Made by a program: the position numbers and the translations under genes. From positions 28,086 through 92,085 of the forward strand of contig NZ_CP012102.1 of the NCBI RefSeq assembly GCF_001182785.1: a DNA stretch of 64,000 nucleotides. The letters are read 5' to 3'. The DNA is from Bacillus thuringiensis. GTDB lineage: Bacteria > Bacillota > Bacilli > Bacillales > Bacillaceae_G. How positions within the stretch are numbered: the first letter of the stretch is position 1; the number at the start of each line of letters is the position of its first letter. The notes under the pieces were generated by a model. It did not search any database. It was not told the DNA's origin and was given only the letters and a program-made list of their open reading frames with translations. Of the stretch, positions 16,452 through 25,878 are shown in pieces.

Positions 16452-16571
16452 ATGACAAAAGAGCTATCTTACTTAAACTTGGAGAGTGAAATCTTAAAAA
16501 TTGTATACAAAAATTCAGGAAAACGCACAAGTCTGTTCCAATATTTAAAAAATGCAAATCTTACCTATTAA
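16452..16571 (+). CDS. Short conserved open frame, 39 aa, doubtful
   Basis: ATG reads MTKELSYLNLESEILKIV and ends YLKNANLTY. The same frame survives with few changes near 21.7 kb and, inverted, near 37.2 kb, but all three are recent duplicates, so conservation says little. There is no clear ribosome site. It could be the N-terminal remnant of a longer gene. Otherwise 16293-16729 holds nothing I recognise. Confidence 0.2.
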   Translation: MTKELSYLNLESEILKIVYKNSGKRTSLFQYLKNANLTY

Positions 16572-16729
16572 AATCAACTGTAAAATAATTCGTGTTATTT
16601 TACATATTTTATATGAATATTAATCTTAATCTTGTATTAAAAGCATTACCGTATATAGTAACTAAAGAATGTATTAGACTAGGTACTGCTTTCTCATAAA
16701 AAATTTTATAAAACCAGTTCCTTTCAGTC

Positions 16730-17573
16730 GGTTCTGGTGCAAAAAATCTATAAAACTTGGACATACTGATATTACTACTCTAGAAAAGGTGTGTGATAAG
16801 TATGAAAAAGGAAAATTTGTTTAAATGGAAGCATTATCAGCCTGATTTAATTTTGTTAACGGTAAGATGGTACTTACGGTATAACCTCAGTTTTCGTGAT
16901 TTGGTGGAAATGATGAAGGAACGGGGGTTATCTATTTCTCATACCACGATTATGTGTTGGGTTCATCAGTATAGCCCTGAATTGGACAAACGAATTCGTC
17001 GTCATCTCAAGTCAACCAATGATTCTTGGCGAGTCGATGAGACGTATGTGAAAGTCAAAGGTCAATGGATGTACCTATATCGTGCTGTTGATTCGAAAGG
17101 AAACACAATCGATTTTTCTCTAAGCAAAACAAGAGACCAAAAGGCTACAAAGCGCTTTTTCAAGAAAGCTTTGCGGTCTTTTCATGTTTCAAAGCCACGT
17201 GCGATAACAGTCGATAAGAATCCAGCTTATTCTATAGCAATTGAACCGTTGAAAAAAGAAAAAAGCATACCTGATGGTATGCAACTTAGACAACAAAAGT
17301 ACTTGAACAATGTAGTAGAACAAGATCATCGCTTTATAAAGAAGCATATCCGTTCTATGCTAGGACTCAAATCTTTTGACACAGCTATATCTATTCTTTC
17401 TGGAGTAAAAGGCATGCATATGATTAAAAAAGAACAGATTAATTTACGGAACCAGTCTATCCAACATGAAATGAAGTTTATTCATCAACTATTCGGAATG
17501 GCTGCATAAGAATAGATTCCATTAGGAATCTATATACCTCTTTCAAATAAATATAAATCTTTGCATCAGAACC
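16730..17573 (+). mobile_element. IS240-type element, copy 3 (mosaic)
   Basis: Ends ggttctggtgcaaaaa and tttgcatcagaacc. It is 844 bp, about 20 longer than copies 1, 4 and 5, because its right part carries a 6-codon longer transposase end and a different 3' flank. The first third matches copies 4 and 5; the part after codon about 70 matches copy 2. That pattern indicates recombination between elements. Confidence 0.85.
16802..17509 (+). CDS. IS6-family transposase, copy 3
   Basis: A 235-aa transposase with all DDE residues (SWRVDETYVKV, ITVDKNPAYS, VEQDHRFIKKH) and the longer C-terminus ...NLRNQSIQHEMKFIHQLF. The length is the same as classical IS240. ATG at 16802 is taken as the start. Point changes such as MCWVHQYSPEL instead of MRWVHQYGPEL in the HTH might affect DNA binding. 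Confidence 0.8.
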   Translation: MKKENLFKWKHYQPDLILLTVRWYLRYNLSFRDLVEMMKERGLSISHTTIMCWVHQYSPELDKRIRRHLKSTNDSWRVDETYVKVKGQWMYLYRAVDSKGNTIDFSLSKTRDQKATKRFFKKALRSFHVSKPRAITVDKNPAYSIAIEPLKKEKSIPDGMQLRQQKYLNNVVEQDHRFIKKHIRSMLGLKSFDTAISILSGVKGMHMIKKEQINLRNQSIQHEMKFIHQLFGMAA

Positions 17574-17607
17574 ATAATAAAGGGGGTTAAATGTAGTAAT
17601 AAAACCC

Positions 17608-17648
17608 ATAAAAAATAGGTGTATCAAGCAAAGTGTTGATACACCTTA
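17608..17648 (-). terminator. Terminator of lanM (locus 1)
   Basis: Stem GGTGTATCAA / TTGATACACC with an 8-base loop; on the minus strand it is followed by TATTTTTTAT. It lies about 115 bases after the lanM stop. The stop itself sits in a (TTAA)n microsatellite at 17742-17764. Confidence 0.7.
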
Positions 17649-17760
17649 AAACTGCATTGTTAAACAACATGTGTCGTCATCTAGTATATCTTTAATTATT
17701 TTAGATTCAGTATTACATATTATATGTGCTGTTTTCCAAATTAATTAATTAATTAATTAA

Positions 17761-20700
17761 TTAATGTTTAATTGGTTTTTCCAAAGTCAAAACAGATGGA
17801 ACTTGATTCGGTTGAGCTAAACGTAATAATTGATAGCCAATACCAGATAACCCTAGTAGTAAACCAGGAACTTCAATATGACAACCAACACCAGTTTTAT
17901 ATTTTCCTGCTTCTTGTTTTTCTTTAATTACATTCATAGCTACCGCATGAGCCATTCTATTCCATTCTGGTCGTTCGAGTGTACTACCTGCCATATGGAA
18001 CAATTCTGAATTACCTAAGTCACCATGACAGAGAGAATGACAGCGTCCCATTCCAATTTCAACAGTTGTGGATAATGAAGTCTCTATCTCCTGTTGCAAT
18101 AATGCATCTTTAATATAAGGTAAATATAAGAGACGACTTAAACCAATCCCAGAAGATCCATGACACCATGCTGCAGAAAATTCACTCGATTTATGGTGTG
18201 AATTTCTTAAATCTGCCCAATTACAATTTTGTGAATCATATAAAGAACGATCATATCGAATGGCCTCTAATGCTGTTTCAAAATATTCTTGTTTAGGGGT
18301 TAGCTCGTGCAAACGTAACAATGACCAAGCGATACCACTTGTTCCGTGTGAGAAACCTCCTAGCATGGATTGACTGGAAGGATCTAACCAACCAACTCCT
18401 TTTTCTGTAACCACTTTATTTTTAAGTAAGTGATCGCCGTAGTTTTGAGCAATTTGAAGTGCTTGTTCACTATTGAATTGCTCATAAATATTTAAGAGAA
18501 CTTGGATAATTCCAGCACTTCCACCCAGTAAATCATAAAATTTATCATTATCTACATTTTTACCAATGTTGTTTATCGTATTTTCAATATATAAATTCCA
18601 ATCTTTATTTTCTCCATACAAGGCATCAAAATGGGAAAGAGCATATAATTTTGATGCTTGCCCATGAAAGGCACTAGCAAATGCTTTTTCATGAATAGGC
18701 TGTTGTAAAATGGATTCCATTGTTTGCAGTGCCAATGTATTAAATTCTTTCTCACCTGAAACCTTACCTAAATAGGATAGGAACATTGCAATTCCACTTA
18801 AGCCATTATATATTCCTCTATCTAAAGCTGCAACTTGCCATTGGCCGTGATAGTTAATTCCAAGACCAATCCAAGTAGCATCATTATAGGAACCGTGAAT
18901 AGCTTGCTCCAATAATTTATATCCAATATTTTTTGCTTCTTCTACAAATAATTCTGTGTTTACCTCTTTCAAATCTTCCTGAAGATAGTTAGCCTCTTTA
19001 ACAATAATTTTTTCTCCTACGTTACTAACAAGCGAAGCTTCAATCCATTTCGACTGCTCTTCAATATTCTCTAATGTAAGATTTTTAATACGTTCAACTG
19101 ATATGTCATAGCTTGGTTTTTCAAAATAATTAGGTATTTTCTCGCCTGAGCTAGCAAATAGATCTCTACTACCAGGTTTTGTTGTGAAAATTGGAATATC
19201 TCCATTAAATATGTCTTTTTTCTCAAAAGGAATTTGACGTGTATCTAATACAGTGAACCAGAGTCGATCCAATAATTTTTCAAGTTCTACACAATCTCTC
19301 ATATAGTCTGGATGTTGTGTTTCCAAAATGAAATTTCCATAATATTGAGTAGGTCGTACTACAATTCGAATGTCAATATCTTTAAACTTGGCTAAAGGTC
19401 CATTTTCACTAAGAAGTTCGGATTTATTGTCTAAGATAATTTGAGTAACATGCTTAAATCCTTCAATAATCAAATCCACATGCTCTACCGCTTCTACCGG
19501 TTTCCCATTTAACTTTGGAACATTATTGGTATTTATATCTATGTTTACTTTTTTACGTACAAAACGCATTTCATCTGTGCCTTCATTCTCAGGTCTTAAT
19601 AGAGGTATAGGCAATTCTTGTTCTTTTGCACTAACCCCACTAATATCAATACCATAACCATCTACAGTTTTAAAATATAAGTGCGGAAGTAAAGCTGTAC
19701 CAAGAACAGAGTCTACAATCTTATATTTTGCTCTTACTTCAGCTGTATCTTGAATATTTAATAGAGGTGGATGATGAAAAATAGTTTCCAAATCTATTAA
19801 TGTCGGAAATTCGCCATGGGCCACTATATTTTCATGGTGAAAATCAGTACCATTTAAAGCATGTAAAATAGCTAAATATCCACCTAAACGTTTATAATAG
19901 TTTTCACTTTGTTCCTGTGTCTCACACTCTTTATGTTGAATACATTCCTCCCAAGCATATTGATGACGATTTAAAATCTTATATCCTTTTAGATGTGGCG
20001 TAAATCCTTTTTCATTTATCCAATCTAATAATTCATGAAAAAGAATTGATACAGTTAAAGGCTTTGGTTTGTATAATATTTCTTTATTTTGTGCAAATTT
20101 AAATCTCATTACAGATCGACCTTGCTGGTGGGAATCGCCCAACCCCGCACTTATAGATTTGAGAGGCGAATCATCTACGTTTAAAGATTGATTAATTTGT
20201 TCCCAGTCCTCTTCAAAACGAGTTAATGCTTCAGTTACTGCCGTTACATAATAACCTGTACGTATCATTAAAATTCTAGAAAGAACAGGGTATTCTTTGT
20301 ATATGAATTCTAGAGCATTAACATCCAGTAACTTAGTTTTTACAAAAGATTCAAATCTCTCTTCGGGCGTATCTCCCGTTAATTCCTTTAATTGTTTTGC
20401 GATATATAGTTCTAATGTAATAGTTCTGGCACCTATTTTAGTTAACCCGTCAACTAAGTTATAAATAACGGAAGATAGTAATTCATCCCAATCTACTTTT
20501 TGCGAAAGGAAAGGATGCTCTTGATAAAATTGATTTAATTTACTTTTTGCCCACAGAATAAAGGGACGAAAAGCTAAACTTATATCTAATTGATCTGACG
20601 CTTTTAATTCTTGTTCCCGATTAATATTAAAAGCCTCATCTATCCAATTCATCCATAAAGGGTGTTGATTTTTATTTAGCTTATTTTTTTGTAACCATTC

Positions 20701-20955
20701 TTCATTTTCAGATGCTTTTAGTGCTTTAATAAATAGCTTTTCATCTAATTGCTCCATTTGGATTCTCTTGTCCAGTGAATCATCATTTAATAAAGTCATC
20801 TCTTTCCATTTATTCCGGTAAACGTGGAATTCTTCTTCAGTTAGACTAACTTTATCAATCTCATCGATTCGTTGAATTCTCTCTTTTATAGATAAAGATT
20901 TAAACAACGCGGTCGAAATATAGGATAATGGCTTCATGTTAGTATTTAGATTCAA
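17761..20955 (-). CDS. lanM: LanM1: class II lanthipeptide synthetase
   Basis: A 1064-aa bifunctional enzyme. Residues about 160-640 are the DUF4135 dehydratase, with kinase-like signatures 'GDSHQQGRSVMRFKF', 'EILYKPKPL', and 'HHENIVAHGEFPTLIDLET'. Residues about 720-1050 are the LanC-like cyclase with the zinc ligands in 'AAWCHGSSGIG' (Cys) and 'SLCHGDLGNSELF' (Cys-His). It should phosphorylate and eliminate Ser/Thr and close thioether rings in the LanA-alpha peptides. TTG at 20955 has GGAGAG 9 bases upstream. Length is typical of CylM-like enzymes. Confidence 0.9.
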   Translation of the reverse strand: MNLNTNMKPLSYISTALFKSLSIKERIQRIDEIDKVSLTEEEFHVYRNKWKEMTLLNDDSLDKRIQMEQLDEKLFIKALKASENEEWLQKNKLNKNQHPLWMNWIDEAFNINREQELKASDQLDISLAFRPFILWAKSKLNQFYQEHPFLSQKVDWDELLSSVIYNLVDGLTKIGARTITLELYIAKQLKELTGDTPEERFESFVKTKLLDVNALEFIYKEYPVLSRILMIRTGYYVTAVTEALTRFEEDWEQINQSLNVDDSPLKSISAGLGDSHQQGRSVMRFKFAQNKEILYKPKPLTVSILFHELLDWINEKGFTPHLKGYKILNRHQYAWEECIQHKECETQEQSENYYKRLGGYLAILHALNGTDFHHENIVAHGEFPTLIDLETIFHHPPLLNIQDTAEVRAKYKIVDSVLGTALLPHLYFKTVDGYGIDISGVSAKEQELPIPLLRPENEGTDEMRFVRKKVNIDINTNNVPKLNGKPVEAVEHVDLIIEGFKHVTQIILDNKSELLSENGPLAKFKDIDIRIVVRPTQYYGNFILETQHPDYMRDCVELEKLLDRLWFTVLDTRQIPFEKKDIFNGDIPIFTTKPGSRDLFASSGEKIPNYFEKPSYDISVERIKNLTLENIEEQSKWIEASLVSNVGEKIIVKEANYLQEDLKEVNTELFVEEAKNIGYKLLEQAIHGSYNDATWIGLGINYHGQWQVAALDRGIYNGLSGIAMFLSYLGKVSGEKEFNTLALQTMESILQQPIHEKAFASAFHGQASKLYALSHFDALYGENKDWNLYIENTINNIGKNVDNDKFYDLLGGSAGIIQVLLNIYEQFNSEQALQIAQNYGDHLLKNKVVTEKGVGWLDPSSQSMLGGFSHGTSGIAWSLLRLHELTPKQEYFETALEAIRYDRSLYDSQNCNWADLRNSHHKSSEFSAAWCHGSSGIGLSRLLYLPYIKDALLQQEIETSLSTTVEIGMGRCHSLCHGDLGNSELFHMAGSTLERPEWNRMAHAVAMNVIKEKQEAGKYKTGVGCHIEVPGLLLGLSGIGYQLLRLAQPNQVPSVLTLEKPIKH

Positions 20956-21007
20956 TTTACTCGACTCTCCATTTCAACATATTGTTTTTTTAGTAACAAA
21001 ACATTAT

Positions 21008-21053
21008 AAAAACACCATAGTGTAAATTATATAATTTACACTATGGTGTTTTT
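21008..21053. terminator. 46-base perfect palindrome between precursor and lanM
   Basis: Two exact 23-base arms (aaaaacaccatagtgtaa... and its complement), ending in T-runs on both strands. It lies between the precursor genes and lanM on the minus strand, so it can act as a partial terminator that keeps precursor transcripts in excess. Locus 2 and the radical SAM locus have hairpins in the same position. Confidence 0.65.
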
Positions 21054-21079
21054 GTTACTCTAATATTATTTGACAAGTA

Positions 21080-21254
21080 TTAGCAGGAAAATTTAGAAAC
21101 AGCAATACCAGTCGCAATGCCTGAACCAACAGGAATAATCACAGGCGAAAGGTGGAGTAGTTTCAGGTTGAACATCTCCACCACCATAAGTGCGTACTAA
21201 CTCATCTTTAGGAACCTCTACTATTTTAGCCCCTGCTGGATGATTTTCTTTAAT
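21080..21254 (-). pseudogene. Broken second lanthipeptide precursor, copy 2
   Basis: The best preserved copy: IKENHPAGAKIVEVPKDEL...YGGGDVQPETTPPFAC in one frame, then core VIIPVGSGIATGIAVSKFSC in another, with a proper stop. A start codon is lacking because the sequence joins directly to the end of lanA-alpha2. The original peptide probably had two cysteines, one before the VIIP and one at the C-terminus. Confidence 0.7.
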
Positions 21255-21271
21255 CGAATTTTATTTTCAAA

Positions 21272-21460
21272 TTAGCAATAAAAATATGTTAATTCATGGG
21301 CACCCCATGCTGCAATCGCAATACCACAAGCAGGAGTAGTTTCAGGTTGAACATCTCCACCGCCATAAGTGCGTGCTAATTCATCTTTAGAAACTTCAAC
21401 TAGTTTAGCCCCTGCTGGATGATTTTCTGCTAATTCTTCAATAATTTGATTACGATTCAT
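21272..21460 (-). CDS. lanA: Class II lanthipeptide precursor LanA-alpha2
   Basis: 62 aa. The leader is nearly identical to alpha1 (ELARTYGGG instead of ELSRTYGGG). The core is DVQPETTPACGIAIAAWG followed by AHELTYFYC: shorter than alpha1 and different after Cys, so it is a diverged paralogue rather than a recent copy. Ribosome site AAAGGAGG. It is the precursor closest to lanM and the only one in the same transcription direction with just the broken beta copy between them. Confidence 0.85.
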   Translation of the reverse strand: MNRNQIIEELAENHPAGAKLVEVSKDELARTYGGGDVQPETTPACGIAIAAWGAHELTYFYC

Positions 21461-21959
21461 AGTAAAATTCCTCCTTTAATGTTAAATACAACTATTATTG
21501 TATAGTAGAAATACTATTTTTCACAGTTCGCAAATTCGCATTTTTTTGAATTACACAATAATTAATCATGTAATCTTTAAATAAGAATTAAGTAAAGGGA
21601 TTACATACTACAAGTAACACTTTATAAGTGGATTAAAAAGTAGTTTGATTACAACGATGTAGGAAAAAGAAATAAAGTTAGAGGATCTAAACTGCATGAC
21701 AAAAGAGCTATCTTACTTAAACTTGGAGAGTGAAATCTTAAAAATTGTATACAAAAACTCAGGAAAACGCACAAGTCTGTTCCGATATTTAAAAAATGCA
21801 AATCTTACCTAAAAATAATTCGTGTTATTTTACATATTTTATATGAATGTTAATCTTAATCTTGTATTAAAAGCATTTCCGTATATAGTAACCAAAGAAT
21901 ATATTAGACTAGGTGCTGCTTTCTCATAAAAAATTTTATAAAACCAGTTCCTTTCAGTT

Positions 21960-22784
21960 GGTTCTGGTGCAAAAAATCTATAAAACTTGGACATACTGAT
22001 ATTACTACTCTAGAAAAGGTGTTTGATCAGTATGAAAAAGGAAAATTTGTTTAAATGGAAGCATTATCAGCCTGATTTAATTTTGTTAACGGTAAGATGG
22101 TACCTACGGTATAACCTCAGTTTTCGTGATTTGGTGGAAATGATGAAGGAACGGGGTTTATCTATTTCTCATACTACGATTATGCGTTGGGTTCATCAGT
22201 ATGGTCCTGAATTGGACAAACGAATTCGTCGTCACCTCAAGCAAACCAATGACTCTTGGAGAGTTGATGAAACATATATAAAAGTTACAGGGCAATGGAT
22301 GTACCTGTACCGTGCTGTTGATTCGAAAGGAAACACAATCGATTTTTGTCTAAGCAAAACAAGAGACCAAAAGGCTGCAAAGCGCTTTTTCAAGAAAGCT
22401 TTGCGGTCTTTTCATGTTTCAAAGCAACGTGTGATAACAGTCGATAAGAATCCGGCTTATCCTATAGCAATTGAACAGTTGAAAAAAGAAAAAAGCATAC
22501 CTGATGGTATGCAACTTAGACAACAAAAGTACTTGAATAATATAGTAGAACAAGATCATCGTTTTATAAAGAAGCGTATCCGTTCTATGCTAGGGCTCAA
22601 ATCTTTTGACACAACTATATCCATTCTTTCTGAAGTAGAACCCATGCATATGATTAAAAAAGAACAGATTATCCAAAATCAGAAAGAATTCGTCCATCAA
22701 TTGTTTGGACTTGTAGCATAAGATACGATTCCGTTAGGAATATATATGCTTTATTCTCTTTTACTTTATTTTTGCATCAGAACC
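21960..22784 (+). mobile_element. IS240-type element, copy 4
   Basis: 825 bp with complete ends ggttctggtgcaaaaa and tttttgcatcagaacc. No target duplication is seen (tttcagtt left, attaaaag right). It is the left border of lanthipeptide locus 2. Confidence 0.9.
22032..22721 (+). CDS. IS6-family transposase, copy 4
   Basis: 229 aa, almost identical to copy 1, with intact HTH and DDE residues (SWRVDETYIKV, ITVDKNPAYP, VEQDHRFIKKR). This and copy 1 look the most likely to be functional sources of transposase for the region. ATG at 22032 is used as start. Confidence 0.85.
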   Translation: MKKENLFKWKHYQPDLILLTVRWYLRYNLSFRDLVEMMKERGLSISHTTIMRWVHQYGPELDKRIRRHLKQTNDSWRVDETYIKVTGQWMYLYRAVDSKGNTIDFCLSKTRDQKAAKRFFKKALRSFHVSKQRVITVDKNPAYPIAIEQLKKEKSIPDGMQLRQQKYLNNIVEQDHRFIKKRIRSMLGLKSFDTTISILSEVEPMHMIKKEQIIQNQKEFVHQLFGLVA

Positions 22785-22833
22785 ATTAAAAGGGTTAAAA
22801 GCCTTTTCTGGAATGAATAGTTACTAGTAAATT

Positions 22834-23646
22834 TTAATTTTTAGTACATACAATAGCTAAGGAATTGTCTTTAGTATTTAAGATTTTTTTTACGTTAAAA
22901 TGATTTTCTAAGAGTTCATTTTTAATTTCATCTTTTGTGAAGAATTTAAGCCAATCGTTAAAGTGAAATACTTCATTTTCTGAAGTAATGTATATCGTAG
23001 TATTTAAAAGTATATTTTCAGGATATTTTTTATTTGATATTAAATTTAAGCAAGCATCGTCGATTATAATATTACCCTTATCTAAAGGGGCCCATAAGTT
23101 TATTTCGTTATATTCTTTAAATTCATTTACAGGAGGAACATCTAAAATAATAATACCGTCTTCAGCCAATAAATTATAAAGTCTTAAAAGCAATTTATCT
23201 CTTTCTGCTTTTGAAAAAGTAGCAAATGTTTTATATAAAATAATAATGATATCAAATTTTTCTTCAAAGGAAACCGTAAAAACATCATCACAAATATAAT
23301 TAATATTTAAATTTTTGCTTGTAGCCTGTTTTTTTGCATGAGAAATTGCTTTTTCAGAAATATCAATTCCTGTAACATTTAACCCAGTGTTATAAAGTTT
23401 TTCACAATATAACCCAGCACCGCAACCTATATCTAACAGGTTTTTACCTTTAGAGGTATAACTATTTATTAATGTTACATATTCTTCGATTTGATCAGAA
23501 TCCTTACCACCTCCAGGAATATTTGGATTTAAATAAGAGCTTAATACAAAATCAGAAAATTTTTCTGATGTCCAAATATTATCTTTTCCAGGTTCAAAAG
23601 GTTCACATGAAGAATTGTTTTTTAAGATTTCAAATAATTTATTCAT
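22834..23646 (-). CDS. Class I SAM-dependent methyltransferase of locus 2
   Basis: A 270-aa methyltransferase. The SAM-binding motif I is 'NLLDIGCGAGLYCEKLY', motif post-I 'VTGIDISEKAISHA' and motif II/III 'FDIIIILYKTFATFS'. It is the last gene of the leftward locus-2 operon, 16 bases after the permease gene. Methyltransferases are not part of the cytolysin core set, so this could add a methyl group to the peptide, alter a host target for self-protection, or be a passenger. Similarity to free small-molecule methyltransferases prevents a more exact call. Confidence 0.7.
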   Translation of the reverse strand: MNKLFEILKNNSSCEPFEPGKDNIWTSEKFSDFVLSSYLNPNIPGGGKDSDQIEEYVTLINSYTSKGKNLLDIGCGAGLYCEKLYNTGLNVTGIDISEKAISHAKKQATSKNLNINYICDDVFTVSFEEKFDIIIILYKTFATFSKAERDKLLLRLYNLLAEDGIIILDVPPVNEFKEYNEINLWAPLDKGNIIIDDACLNLISNKKYPENILLNTTIYITSENEVFHFNDWLKFFTKDEIKNELLENHFNVKKILNTKDNSLAIVCTKN

Positions 23647-23662
23647 ATTAATTTAGTTCTCC

Positions 23663-24898
23663 TTAGTTTTTAAGAATAATTTTTTTAATTGATTGAATGA
23701 AATTTGTGTCAAAAGATAATAAGGAAGTTTTGTAACTTCTACTAGCAAACCAAGATAATAAAATTATTACAAGAATAGAAAAAGCAATTGAAATCAATAT
23801 TTCGTATATTGATACTTCTGGTGTAGTGATTCTTAGCATCATTGTAAATGGAGAGAAGAAAGGTATAAAACTTGTGATTTTTACTAAAGAATCTTCTGGT
23901 GAATCAATATTGAATATAATTAAATAAACAGGTATAAAGAGTAGAATGTTTATAGGCATAACAGCTTGACTAATATTTTCTAAATTTGTAGTCATAGAAC
24001 CTATAATCATTGCTAAAATAATAAAAGTTGTGAGGCCAATGAAAATGTATATTAAACTTAAAATAAATACTCCAATAACATCTTCGTTAATCTCGAAATT
24101 TAGATTTTCAAATAAAGATTTACCGTCAAATACAAAATAGCATGTAACAATAGTTATTGTTATAATCAAAACTTGTGTTAGAGCAGAAGCGATTAAAGCT
24201 AGGATTTTTCCCCATAAATGAACTATAGGAGAGACGCTTGTAATAATCATTTCCATAACTTTTGAATTTTTTTCAGTAGCAATTTCTAGAGCTGCTTGAT
24301 TAGAATAATTCAGGGTTATTATAAACATAATAAATATACTTATATAAGCAATCGATTTTATTAATTCTGATTCCTTTGAATTATTAGGCTCATCACTATT
24401 TGTAAATTTTTCTGTAACTACATTGCTAGGGCTTCTTAAATCATTAATTTCTTCAGGTGTTAATTTATATTCAATCGATTTATTTGTGAACTGAATTTGG
24501 GATAATAATTGTTGAAGTCTATCTTTTTCTACCTGTTCAATCGAATCATTATAAATTACCTTTGCATTTAGAGTATTATTTGGATTTGAATCTATTAAAT
24601 AAATATGAGAAATATTGTTCGATTCTAAAAGTTTGTATGCCTCATTTTTAGTAGTTTTTTTAAATGAAGCGTCTGGATTGATATAAGGCATATTTTCTTT
24701 TATTGTACTGTATATATTATTATCGGACGTTACAATGGCAATCGATTTTTTCTCATAATCTAAAAAAATTTTCTCGATTTTATCTATGTTCATAATACCA
24801 ATGATACCAATAATAAAAATAAGAGAAACAAATATAAAGGAGTTACTTAAAATTTTTTTTAAGTAAGTAAATTTAAAAATAGTCCAAAATTTATTCAC
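23663..24898 (-). CDS. ABC-2 type permease (NatB-like), probable immunity
   Basis: A 411-aa permease. One N-terminal membrane helix ('FIFVSLIFIIGIIGIM') is followed by a large extracytoplasmic loop (residues about 40-180) and five to six helices at the C-terminus ('IAYISIFIMFIITLNY', 'VFILSLIYIFIGLTTFII'). This is the NatB/ABC-2 layout. It overlaps the ATPase gene by 8 bases. Together they would pump the lanthipeptide away from the producer membrane. Export of another substrate cannot be excluded. Confidence 0.75.
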   Translation of the reverse strand: MNKFWTIFKFTYLKKILSNSFIFVSLIFIIGIIGIMNIDKIEKIFLDYEKKSIAIVTSDNNIYSTIKENMPYINPDASFKKTTKNEAYKLLESNNISHIYLIDSNPNNTLNAKVIYNDSIEQVEKDRLQQLLSQIQFTNKSIEYKLTPEEINDLRSPSNVVTEKFTNSDEPNNSKESELIKSIAYISIFIMFIITLNYSNQAALEIATEKNSKVMEMIITSVSPIVHLWGKILALIASALTQVLIITITIVTCYFVFDGKSLFENLNFEINEDVIGVFILSLIYIFIGLTTFIILAMIIGSMTTNLENISQAVMPINILLFIPVYLIIFNIDSPEDSLVKITSFIPFFSPFTMMLRITTPEVSIYEILISIAFSILVIILLSWFASRSYKTSLLSFDTNFIQSIKKIILKN

Positions 24899-25814
24899 TT
24901 ACGTCACCTGCTTTTTCCACTGTTTCTTTTTTCATTATTTCAATAAAGATATCTTTTATTGTCGGTTCAAGAATTTGAAATCTTTTAACAAAAGACTTTT
25001 TTGAAATCTCATTAAAAATTAACTTACATGTATTCTCGTCTGTAACTTTCAAGGTTATGGTATTATTATAAATCTCCAGATTTTTAACTCCATTAATTTC
25101 TTGAAGGTGTGAAAAATCTTCTTTACTTTCAATAATGATATGTTTATATTTTGTTTTAGACTTAACATCATCAACAGAACCATAAGCTTCTAGCTTTCCA
25201 CTTTTTAGAATGCCAACTTTGTTACAAAGTTCTTCTATGTGTTCTAGTCTATGTGAGCTAAATATTATCGTAGTTCCTAAAGTATTAAGTTCTTTTATTG
25301 CTGCTTTCAATAATTCTACATTAATGGGATCTAAGCCACTAAATGGTTCATCTAAGATTAAAAGTTTTGGGTTATGCATTATACTTGCTATTAATTGTAT
25401 TTTTTGTTGATTACCTTTTGATAAATCAGAGATTTTCTTTTTTTTGTTTTGAAGTATTTCAAATTTTTCTAGCCAATAATCTATTTTCACTTTTAACTCT
25501 TTTTTTTTCATATTTTTAAGACTGCCCATATAAATTAGCTCTTCTTCGACAGTTAATTTTGTGTGAAGACCGCGTTCTTCAGGTAGAAAACCTATCTGAT
25601 CAAAGTTATCTTTAGAAAAGGGCTTTCCATCAAAGAAAATTTCCCCTGATGTTGGAACTAATAAACCTAAAATTAATCGAAAAGTAGTAGATTTTCCGGC
25701 ACCATTTTTCCCCAAAAAACCAAACATATCGCCTTTTTCGAGTTCAAAACTAATATTTTCTACAGCAGTGAAATTTCTAAATTTTTTAGTCACATTTTTA
25801 ACTTGTAACAACAA
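24891..25814 (-). CDS. ABC transporter ATP-binding protein (NatA-like)
   Basis: 307 aa with Walker A 'FLGKNGAGKSTTFRL', signature 'LSKGNQQKIQLIASI' and Walker B 'LLILDEPFSGLDPIN', plus the longer C-terminal domain common in NatA/LanF-type proteins. TTG at 25814 follows AAGGAGGG. It is translationally linked to the permease and is most simply the LanF half of a LanFE-like immunity transporter. Confidence 0.8.
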   Translation of the reverse strand: MLLQVKNVTKKFRNFTAVENISFELEKGDMFGFLGKNGAGKSTTFRLILGLLVPTSGEIFFDGKPFSKDNFDQIGFLPEERGLHTKLTVEEELIYMGSLKNMKKKELKVKIDYWLEKFEILQNKKKKISDLSKGNQQKIQLIASIMHNPKLLILDEPFSGLDPINVELLKAAIKELNTLGTTIIFSSHRLEHIEELCNKVGILKSGKLEAYGSVDDVKSKTKYKHIIIESKEDFSHLQEINGVKNLEIYNNTITLKVTDENTCKLIFNEISKKSFVKRFQILEPTIKDIFIEIMKKETVEKAGDVSE

Positions 25815-25878
25815 ACTAAAAACCCTCCTTGTATTTGTATAATGAATATATTTAAAAGTTTTATAAATAGAAAAAATT

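Larger units (their letters stand above)
21080..22784. repeat. Left arm of a ~1.7-kb inverted repeat around locus 2
   Basis: The order [broken beta - lanA - upstream region - IS240] here reappears inverted at 36156-37955. The arms differ in the lanA core and in a deletion near 21.56 kb but are otherwise close. They bracket the whole of lanthipeptide locus 2. Confidence 0.75.

Noticed and set aside
17742..17764. (TTAA)n tract at the lanM stop
   Set aside because: Simple-sequence repeat; the stop codon lies in it but no function is needed to explain it.
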